Shown: positions 9,060-14,926 of the stretch, piece after piece
How positions within the stretch are numbered: the first letter of the stretch is position 1
How the letters are laid out: each line of letters begins with the position of its first letter
NCBI GenBank assembly: GCA_033763435.1
Contig: JANRKN010000050.1
Coordinates: 1 to 25,176 of the forward strand
Direction of reading: 5' to 3'
From: JANRKN01 sp033763435
Lineage (GTDB): Bacteria; Planctomycetota; Phycisphaerae; Phycisphaerales; UBA1924
DNA length: 25,176 bases
Position numbers and translations under genes: made by a program
The notes under the pieces: generated by a model
Seen by the model: only the letters and a program-made list of their open reading frames with translations
Database searches by the model: none
Told to the model about the DNA's origin: nothing

Positions 9060-9458
9060 ATGCCCAGCGCCAAGAGTGGAACGGCCGGTTCGATCGTCGC
9101 GCCCCAGGCGCCGACGGCGCCGCACGATGCCGACGAGGCCAACCCCGTCGAGGTCGCGGTGGCGAAGGCGCGCGACCTGAAGGACCCCAAGAGCAAGTAC
9201 GGCCAGCAGAAGATTCAGGCCGAGAAGAAGGCCGAGCAGGACAGCAAAGAGAAGGGCCTGGCCTGGATCGAGATCGAACTCGTCGGCGAGGACGACAAGC
9301 CCATCGCCGGTGAGGCGTACTACGTCGTCGGCCCTGACAAAGAGGAATACCACGGCACGCTCGACGACAAAGGCTTCGCGCGGCTCGTCGGCCTCCAGAA
9401 GGGCTCATGCAAGGTCTGCTTCCCCAACCTCGACGGCGAGGCGTGGGAGAAGATCTGA
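9060..9458 (+). CDS. Small VgrG-linked protein, copy A: conserved N-terminal segment plus SpaA/transthyretin-like domain (candidate effector adaptor)
   Basis: No named family that I can state with certainty. The 132-aa protein starts with MPSAKSGTAGSIVAP, a Pro/Ala/Asp stretch and a charged helix ending LKDPKSKYG. After a Lys/Glu-rich linker (about 50-66) comes a beta domain (about 67-132) with the pattern IEIELVGEDDKPIAGEAYY ... GTLDDKGFARL ... CFPNLDGEAW, like carboxypeptidase-regulatory/SpaA prealbumin folds. A second gene at 14489 is the same family with about 41 of the first 48 residues identical. It lies 13 bases after vgrG and 14 bases before an M23 peptidase gene. There is no signal peptide or membrane segment. 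Inference: it docks the following effector to the spike, or caps the spike in place of a PAAR protein. A plain immunity role is less likely given the duplication. Confidence 0.75.
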   Translation: MPSAKSGTAGSIVAPQAPTAPHDADEANPVEVAVAKARDLKDPKSKYGQQKIQAEKKAEQDSKEKGLAWIEIELVGEDDKPIAGEAYYVVGPDKEEYHGTLDDKGFARLVGLQKGSCKVCFPNLDGEAWEKI

Positions 9459-9472
9459 GGCGCAGGCGTCAG

Positions 9473-10045
9473 ATGCACGATCCGCTCAAGGTCATGATCC
9501 TGCGTCGCGCTGAGCTCGACGCCTATGTCGAACTTCCGGGCATCACGTCGCGACTGAACACCGTCGCGAGCCCGCTCGGTGGTACGTTCGGGATGGTCCG
9601 GAGCGGCGGCCATAAGCGCCACGGCGGATGGGATCTCTACGCCGCCGTCGGCACGCCGTGCTTTGCGGTCTGCGGTTGTCAGTTTGAGTTCGAGGGCGTC
9701 ATCAGCGGCTACGGCCTGTGTCTGGTTCTCAAGCTCTTGGACCCGGAGGCGATAAGCCTTGCGCGCAGACACGGCGCCGAGAACCTCTACGCGCTGTACG
9801 CGCACCTGGCGTCAGTGACGGCAGGTCGCGCTTCGTACATGGCGGGCGCGCCCGTCGCCCTGGCTGGCAACAGCGGGAACGCGTCCAACACGCCGCCGCA
9901 CCTGCATCTGGAGATTCGTACGACACCACTCCCCAAGCGAGGCGACGGCGCCGCGATCGACCCCGCGGAGCTTCTTGGCTCCGCACCGCTGGTCAGTCGG
10001 TCGGACGATGTCGTGCGTCTCAAGAGAATCTACGGCTTGCGCTGA
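9473..10045 (+). CDS. M23 (LytM) metallopeptidase, putative T6SS peptidoglycan-degrading effector
   Basis: M23 enzymes are zinc endopeptidases that cut peptidoglycan cross-bridges. The zinc set is complete: H50 and D54 in HGGWD, H111 in LYALYAHLA and H143/H145 in PPHLHLE. The protein is 190 aa and nearly all catalytic domain. It has no signal peptide and no transmembrane segment, which is unusual for a housekeeping M23 hydrolase acting in the periplasm but normal for a T6SS cargo. It sits 14 bases behind the small protein gene at 9060, in the vgrG direction. The ATG at 9473 is chosen because an upstream in-frame start at 9407 would overlap the preceding gene and add Arg-rich residues. It meets the next gene tail to tail with 21 bases between. 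No immunity gene is evident next to it. Confidence 0.85.
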   Translation: MHDPLKVMILRRAELDAYVELPGITSRLNTVASPLGGTFGMVRSGGHKRHGGWDLYAAVGTPCFAVCGCQFEFEGVISGYGLCLVLKLLDPEAISLARRHGAENLYALYAHLASVTAGRASYMAGAPVALAGNSGNASNTPPHLHLEIRTTPLPKRGDGAAIDPAELLGSAPLVSRSDDVVRLKRIYGLR

Positions 10046-10066
10046 AGTGCGCGTCCCCCGCCCCGG

Positions 10067-13000
10067 TCAGCCCTTTTTCTTCTCGGCCAGCGCCTTCTTC
10101 GCCGTCAGGTACGGCGTCACTTCCGTCGGGCTCGCCACCAGGCCCTCGTAGAACACCGCGACGGTGAAACCCAGCAGCTTCGCGGGCGTGTATATGAGCT
10201 TGTCGGTCTTGGGGTCCTCCCAGACGTCCATGAGCCGCATGCCCAGCACGGGCCCGTACGCGCCCTTGTCGGGCGAGAACGAATGGACCCAATTGATGAG
10301 CGAGTATGCCCAGTGCTCCCGACCCTTGGGGGGCTTGGCGCTCGTGAGGTCGGCGCGGATGTTCGCGTACGGGTCCTTGCCCTTGGCGGGGGGCAACGGC
10401 AGGCCGTTCTCGTCGGGCCCGAAGCAGTTGACGATGAAGTCGCGTGTCACGGGCTTGTACGCTGAATAGAGCTCCCAGTGCACGCGATAGCCCGCGTCCT
10501 GCGCCACGCCGTCGTGCTCGTCGGGGTTGAACCCGTTGCACTGCCGGCACGCGGCGAGCATCTTCTCGAGCGTGTCTGCAAGCAAGCGCCGGTTGTCGTG
10601 GATCGCGGCGATCACCAGGCCCTTAGGCGAGACGCCCGCGAAGATCCCGTCGCGCCACCAGCGCTCGACGTCGTAAGGCGAGAGGCCGGGCTTGAACGTG
10701 CGCGCGACATCGTGCGGCGCAACCTTGAGCCCGCGGTGCCGAAGGCTGTTCAGAACGTCCAGCTCCTTGGGCGAGTCGACCAGCCCGGGCTCGTCGATGA
10801 CCACCACCGGCATGTGCATGTTGATGACCGTCTCGAGCTGGCGCGCGGTGACCTCGACGCCCTGAGCCCGCGAGGGGCGCTGGCGCTTGGCGGCGACCTT
10901 GATCTCCGTCTGCACCTGCCCGTAGCGCTGCGAGGGGTCGAGATACTCCACCCCGTTCTTGGCAAGCTGCAGTTTCACCCAGCCCTCGAACTGCTTGACG
11001 ATCTTGGCGTGGACGATCTGGGAGAGATTGTCGTTGAACTCGGGGCCATAGGGCTCGAGCGCGCGCCCGTTCTTGTCCTTCATGGCCGCGGCGATGTCGT
11101 CGGGCGTTGGCTCGTACTTGAAGCTGCGGACTTGGCCGCCGGGCCCGATGCCCAAGCCCTCGGCGACGGGAACGATGGTCCTGTCGGCCCAAATAGGCCT
11201 GCCCGCTTCGGCCTTCTTGCGGAGCGATTCGGAGACGCCATGGCCCATTTCGGCGCCAGGGATTTCGGTCATGGGCTTGCCCTGCGAGTTGTCCTCGCGG
11301 GTCTCGCCCTTCCAGTCTTCCATCCAAAGTTTGTTGGCCGCGCGGCGGTTGGCCAGCGCGAGGTCCTGACCCTCGTCCTTGTCGTTGCCGAACCAGATCG
11401 CTCGGCCTGAGTTGCCGTCGACCATGTCGGCGATGTCAAAGTCGGCGTAGTACCCGACCTTCGCGGCGTTCATGACGCGGACGAAGGTGTTGTACTCGGC
11501 CTCGGTGATCACGCCGTGTGCGATGAGGTTGTCGACGCCCTTGCGGGACGAGGCGTCGGTCAGGTCCCACGCGGTGCTCTTGGAGAGCTGGTTCATGACC
11601 TTGAGCACGGTTTCCTGCTCGGTGGGCGAGAGCCCCGCGGTCTTCATCTTGACCCAGCGCTTGATCTGCGTCGGGTGCGTGACCACGCCGTTCTCCAGGA
11701 CGATCACGCCCTTGGAGCGCATCTCGCTGGCGTACTTGTTCCAGCCCTTGATGGCGGCGTCGTAGTTCTTGTGCGTGTCCTCGGGCCCGGGTCCGTCGCC
11801 GGGCTTGCGGTTGGGGTCGGTGGTGGGCTTGAGCACGAGGCCCAGCTTGTCCTGATCCTTGTACTTGGGGTTGTCGGAGGTCTTCGCGTGCACCTCCATG
11901 ACCTTGGGCTCTTTCGCGCCGCGGGCCTCGCCCGTGGCATGGCGCAGGCGCGTGTTCTTGGGCTTGTGCGCGAGGATGTAGCGCTTGAAGTGGTCGCAGT
12001 AGCGCCGGACGCCCGCGGCGACGGCGGGCTCAAGGTTCGTGTCGGGCCAGCCCTCTTTGTTGTAGAAATCGGTCGTCAGCGGCTTGAGGCGCCCCGAGCG
12101 GATGTTGTCGATCGCGACCTCGAACTTCGAGGCCTCGTACGAGTGCGCCCCGCTGGTGGGCGCGAGGCGGATCGTCGAGTCGGAGTTCCACGAGACCGTG
12201 GTGTTCGAGGCGACGTCCCAAGCTTCCTTGAAGCTGCGCGTCTCGGAGACGCCCTGCGTGCGGGCGTACTCGGTCATGCGCTGGCCCTGGCGGTTGAAGA
12301 ACCCCACGAGCACCGACTGCACCAGACGCATGATGATCGTCGGCGCGTCGTTCCAGAGCACCTCGCCGACGGGCTCGCCCGTTTTCTTGCTCGTCTGCTC
12401 GGCGTTGCGATAGTCGCGGATCAGCGCGCCCGAGGCGCTGGTGGCGATCGCCTTGGCCCAGGTCTTGAGCGCCGTGTCGGCCAGGCCCGTCGGCAGCACG
12501 GACCCGATGATGTGCTCGGCGAACTGGGCGATGCGGTTGGTGAGGATCGCGTCCCACTGCTCGTCGCTCAGCGGTTTGCCGGCGTTCTCGTCGAACGCGC
12601 GGAAGACTTCCGCGGCGCCGTCGATGCACTGCTGGATGATGTGCACGACCAGCTCGCGCTTGAAGAAGCCCTGCCCGAGCCCCTGGATGATGCCCAGGCG
12701 CTTGATGAACACCATCATGATGTCGGCGATGGTGTTGGGGCCTTCGGTGCGGATGACGGCCCAGGCTTCGCGCTTGAAACCGCCCAGACCGCCCCAGGCG
12801 AGCGCGCCGCCGCCGCCGCGAGCCGCCGCACGCACCGCGAGCACGGCCAGCTTGTACGCCGCTTCGCGGATCGGATCCATCATCGTCAGCGTCGGCACGA
12901 CGTTCAGGATTTGGAAGCTCAGGCTCTCGACGCTGATCAGGCCCTGCGTCGTCTGGTCCGCGCGCTCGATCGCGCGCTCGCGGAAGTTGGAAACCGCCTT

Positions 13001-13609
13001 CTCAAGCCGCTGATGGTCCGTGCGCACGAGCGCCAGCGCCAGACCCTGCTCGGCGAGGTGGGGCGCCTCGAGCTTGTTCTCGGCCAGCTTGCTGTCGATC
13101 TCGTAGAGCCGATCGAGCAGCTTGCCGTATTCCTTGATGTCCGGGCGCGGGACCTTTTCGATCTCCGCGAACCACTTGGGCGCCATCTCGTGGATGGTGC
13201 CCTTGAAGTTGGTCGCGAGGATGTCCCAGAAGTACACGACGTTCGCGACGCCGGCCTGGATGAACTCGCGCGGGTGGGCCCACTCTTCGTACACGTCCCG
13301 GCATGAGCGCACCTGCTGCATGAGCAGGATGACTTCCTTGCGCTGATACTCGCGGTACATCCACGCGTCGCGCTCGAAGAGCTTGGGGTGGATGTAGTGG
13401 ACCTTGCCGAACCAGATGATCCGCAGATAGCCGCGGGGCTTGAGCGTGTTCGAGACATCCTTGCCCGGCGCGACCGGTGCGGCGCCCAGCGGCCCCTGCG
13501 CCCCGGGCCAGCGCTGGCCCAGCGCGCCCTGCTCGACGCGGATGTCTTCGGCCTCCGCGTTGCTGAAGGTGTACACGTCCTGCTGGGGGATCTCGCCGGG
13601 GTTGCTCAT
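10067..13609 (-). CDS. Large unassigned protein (1180 aa), candidate T6SS toxin with cyclase-toxin-like motifs
   Basis: I do not recognise a family with confidence. The N-terminal 480 residues are mostly helical, with several hydrophobic stretches (for example LSFQILNVVPTLTMM, about 220-235) and a Gly-rich patch (RGGGGALAWGGLGG). There is no signal peptide. The middle shows, in order, VHAKTSD (573-579), EMRSKGVIVLENGVV (629-643) and YYADFDIADMV (D723/D725). These resemble, in order and roughly in spacing, the ATP-lysine loop, a following segment, and the DxD metal site of anthrax EF/CyaA/ExoY cyclases (PF03497). The catalytic His motif is not clear: YGPEFNDN at 854-861 is the nearest match, with Tyr in place of His. 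Residues 870-1180 are unassigned. The gene follows the LysM/PG-binding gene at 13663 by 53 bases on the same strand and has no obvious ribosome site. An effector role is inferred from location. Confidence 0.7.
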   Translation of the reverse strand: MSNPGEIPQQDVYTFSNAEAEDIRVEQGALGQRWPGAQGPLGAAPVAPGKDVSNTLKPRGYLRIIWFGKVHYIHPKLFERDAWMYREYQRKEVILLMQQVRSCRDVYEEWAHPREFIQAGVANVVYFWDILATNFKGTIHEMAPKWFAEIEKVPRPDIKEYGKLLDRLYEIDSKLAENKLEAPHLAEQGLALALVRTDHQRLEKAVSNFRERAIERADQTTQGLISVESLSFQILNVVPTLTMMDPIREAAYKLAVLAVRAAARGGGGALAWGGLGGFKREAWAVIRTEGPNTIADIMMVFIKRLGIIQGLGQGFFKRELVVHIIQQCIDGAAEVFRAFDENAGKPLSDEQWDAILTNRIAQFAEHIIGSVLPTGLADTALKTWAKAIATSASGALIRDYRNAEQTSKKTGEPVGEVLWNDAPTIIMRLVQSVLVGFFNRQGQRMTEYARTQGVSETRSFKEAWDVASNTTVSWNSDSTIRLAPTSGAHSYEASKFEVAIDNIRSGRLKPLTTDFYNKEGWPDTNLEPAVAAGVRRYCDHFKRYILAHKPKNTRLRHATGEARGAKEPKVMEVHAKTSDNPKYKDQDKLGLVLKPTTDPNRKPGDGPGPEDTHKNYDAAIKGWNKYASEMRSKGVIVLENGVVTHPTQIKRWVKMKTAGLSPTEQETVLKVMNQLSKSTAWDLTDASSRKGVDNLIAHGVITEAEYNTFVRVMNAAKVGYYADFDIADMVDGNSGRAIWFGNDKDEGQDLALANRRAANKLWMEDWKGETREDNSQGKPMTEIPGAEMGHGVSESLRKKAEAGRPIWADRTIVPVAEGLGIGPGGQVRSFKYEPTPDDIAAAMKDKNGRALEPYGPEFNDNLSQIVHAKIVKQFEGWVKLQLAKNGVEYLDPSQRYGQVQTEIKVAAKRQRPSRAQGVEVTARQLETVINMHMPVVVIDEPGLVDSPKELDVLNSLRHRGLKVAPHDVARTFKPGLSPYDVERWWRDGIFAGVSPKGLVIAAIHDNRRLLADTLEKMLAACRQCNGFNPDEHDGVAQDAGYRVHWELYSAYKPVTRDFIVNCFGPDENGLPLPPAKGKDPYANIRADLTSAKPPKGREHWAYSLINWVHSFSPDKGAYGPVLGMRLMDVWEDPKTDKLIYTPAKLLGFTVAVFYEGLVASPTEVTPYLTAKKALAEKKKG

Positions 13610-13662
13610 GGGCGCATCGATTCAGGCAAAGGTTCGGCGCCGGTGCGCGCCTCAGTCGGGGG

Positions 13663-14337
13663 TCAGGACTTGTGAAGTTCCTTCAGTTTGTCGCGCAGCT
13701 CGTCGTCGATCGGGTCGTCGTAGCGGTCCAGTTCGCGGAGTTTCTGCTCGGCCCGGAACTTGCGCAGGGCTTTGTCGAGGGGCTCGGACATCTCGCCGTC
13801 GATCGGCCCGCGCCAGTGGCCGAGGTTCTTCAGCCGATGCTGCACGCCCCGGATCGTGTCGATCGGGTCGAGGTTCCCGAGCTCAAGCTGGTAGGGCCCG
13901 TCGTCGTACTTGTCGCCGAGCCATAGCTTGCCGGTGCGGGCGTTGTTGGGGATGTACTCACTCAGGCCGCCGTCGCCGTCGAGCGTGCCCTCGCGGACGA
14001 TGATGTCGTCGATGATCAGCCGGTACTTGGTGTTGGCGTGGGGCTGACCGTTGAGCTTCTGGAGCCGGACGTTGAGCTTCTCGGGCACGCCCTTGCGGCG
14101 GAAGCGATGGCGCTTCTCGGTCTCGCAGGATTCCTCGCGGGTCTTCAGCGGCGGGATGTACAGCTCGTCGCCCGCGGCAAGGATGTTCGGCTCCTTGCGC
14201 TTGCTCTTGAGCCGCGAGTTCTCGGGGTGGTCCCAGACGGTTTTCCAGAACAGACCACGCTCGAAGGCGAGCTTGGTGGTGGAGTCGCCGTAGTCGATGA
14301 TGAAGACGTTTTCTTTGGTGGGGTGCCGCGAGGCCAT
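13663..14337 (-). CDS. LysM + SpaA-like + peptidoglycan-binding protein of the T6SS island
   Basis: A 224-aa protein with three parts: an N-terminal LysM-like domain (about 10-63, from the segment STTKLAFERG to AAGDELYIPP), a middle beta domain (about 84-150; LNVRLQKLNGQPHANTKYR, then GTLDGDGGLSEYIP) and a C-terminal PG_binding_1 domain (about 160-200; GVQHRLKNLGHWRGPIDGEM). The middle part follows the same strand pattern as the C-terminal domain of the small proteins at 9060 and 14489. There is no signal peptide although two domains are of wall-binding type, which suggests delivery by the T6SS or a role in the cytoplasm as a carrier of the 1180-aa protein encoded after it. It is first in a two-gene - strand unit. 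Its ATG is only five bases from a TATATT box, so the mRNA is probably leaderless. Confidence 0.85.
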   Translation of the reverse strand: MASRHPTKENVFIIDYGDSTTKLAFERGLFWKTVWDHPENSRLKSKRKEPNILAAGDELYIPPLKTREESCETEKRHRFRRKGVPEKLNVRLQKLNGQPHANTKYRLIIDDIIVREGTLDGDGGLSEYIPNNARTGKLWLGDKYDDGPYQLELGNLDPIDTIRGVQHRLKNLGHWRGPIDGEMSEPLDKALRKFRAEQKLRELDRYDDPIDDELRDKLKELHKS

Positions 14338-14342
14338 GGCTC

Positions 14343-14348
14343 AATATA
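14343..14348 (-). promoter_or_regulatory. Predicted -10 box (TATATT) of the - strand unit, leaderless
   Basis: On the - strand TATATT stands out in very GC-rich DNA and is followed by GAGCC and then the ATG at 14337. A start site 6-7 bases after the box would coincide with the A of the ATG. There is no room for a ribosome site. No clear -35 box is visible. Confidence 0.5.
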
Positions 14349-14441
14349 CAGGCTCGAGGGTGCGAAACCGACCCCCGCGGACCTGAAACGGCCGAACCCG
14401 GGTCGGAACGCCTCGGCAGGGCCTTACTGGAGCGGGCTTTG

Positions 14442-14450
14442 TGGTAGGCT
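14442..14450 (+). promoter_or_regulatory. Predicted extended -10 (TGGTAGGCT) for the small-protein B operon
   Basis: TGGTAGGCT fits an extended -10 (TGnTAnnnT) and differs by one base from TGGTACGCT in front of purE. It would give a leader of about 30 bases that contains the ribosome site of the gene at 14489. Together with the TATATT box on the other strand it makes 14338-14488 a divergent promoter region. Confidence 0.4.
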
Positions 14451-14488
14451 GTGGGGCCCAGCGGGCGGGGTGGGAGGAGGTCAGCGTC

Positions 14489-14893
14489 ATGCCCTCGGCA
14501 AAGGACGGCAAAGCCGGTTCCATCGTCGCTCCCACGGCGCCCACCGCGCCCCACGACGCCGACGAGGCCGATCCCGTGGAGGTCGCCAAGGCCAAGGCCC
14601 GCGAACTCAAGGACCCCAAGACCAAGTACGGCGCCCAAGAGGTTCAGAAGCGCAAGCACGAAAAGGTCGAGCAGACCGAGACCGCCGAGACCACCTGGAT
14701 CGAGGTCAAGCTCGTCGACAAGGACGGCCAGCCCGTGCCGGGCGAGGCGTTCGAGGTCTGGTCCTCGGGCGATGAGCCGGTCGCGGCGGGATCGCTGAAC
14801 GAGCATGGCTTCGCTCGCGTCGAGGGGCTCGAACCGGGTTCGTACAAGATCACCTTCCCGCGCTACGACAAGCGCGCGTGGAAGCCCGCCTGA
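14489..14893 (+). CDS. Small VgrG-island protein, copy B: paralogue of the 9060 gene (candidate effector adaptor)
   Basis: A 134-aa paralogue of the product of 9060. The first 48 residues differ at only about seven sites and end in LKDPKTKYG. The Lys/Glu linker is variable, and the C-terminal beta domain keeps the pattern IEVKLVDKDGQPVPGEAFEV ... GSLNEHGFARVEG ... ITFPRYDKRAW. Codons in the conserved segment differ at many third positions from copy A, so the protein, not the DNA, has been kept. The ATG at 14489 has GGGAGGAGG just upstream; a longer frame from 14441 would run through the promoter region. It lies 33 bases before the LysM/HExxH gene, repeating the arrangement of copy A before the M23 gene. 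Role inferred: loading or tethering the next protein to the T6SS spike. Confidence 0.78.
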   Translation: MPSAKDGKAGSIVAPTAPTAPHDADEADPVEVAKAKARELKDPKTKYGAQEVQKRKHEKVEQTETAETTWIEVKLVDKDGQPVPGEAFEVWSSGDEPVAAGSLNEHGFARVEGLEPGSYKITFPRYDKRAWKPA

Positions 14894-14926
14894 CCGGCGT
14901 CGCAACGAGCGAGGGAGAACTGGCAG

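Noticed and set aside
6722..9196. 824-aa open frame on the - strand across vgrG
   Set aside because: Antisense of a clear VgrG; composition is Arg/Leu/Asp-His biased and the repeats before vgrG read as a monotonous Pro/Thr/Arg/Phe string.
9060..9458. PAAR spike-tip protein
   Set aside because: Size and position fit and the start is superficially PAAR-like, but the repeated Pro-Ala-Ala-Arg turns and His/Cys metal residues of PAAR proteins are absent.
11516..13306. 596-aa open frame on the + strand opposite the 1180-aa gene
   Set aside because: Because the 1180-aa gene has no firm family I weighed this frame seriously, but it is Arg/His/Asp/Leu-rich with no motifs, while the - strand frame is longer, has balanced composition and follows a real gene on the same strand.
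9060..14632. Recent duplication of the small-protein gene as a recombination hot spot
   Set aside because: The two copies are similar in protein but differ at many synonymous sites, with only short identical DNA tracts, so the duplication is old and not a good substrate for homologous deletion.
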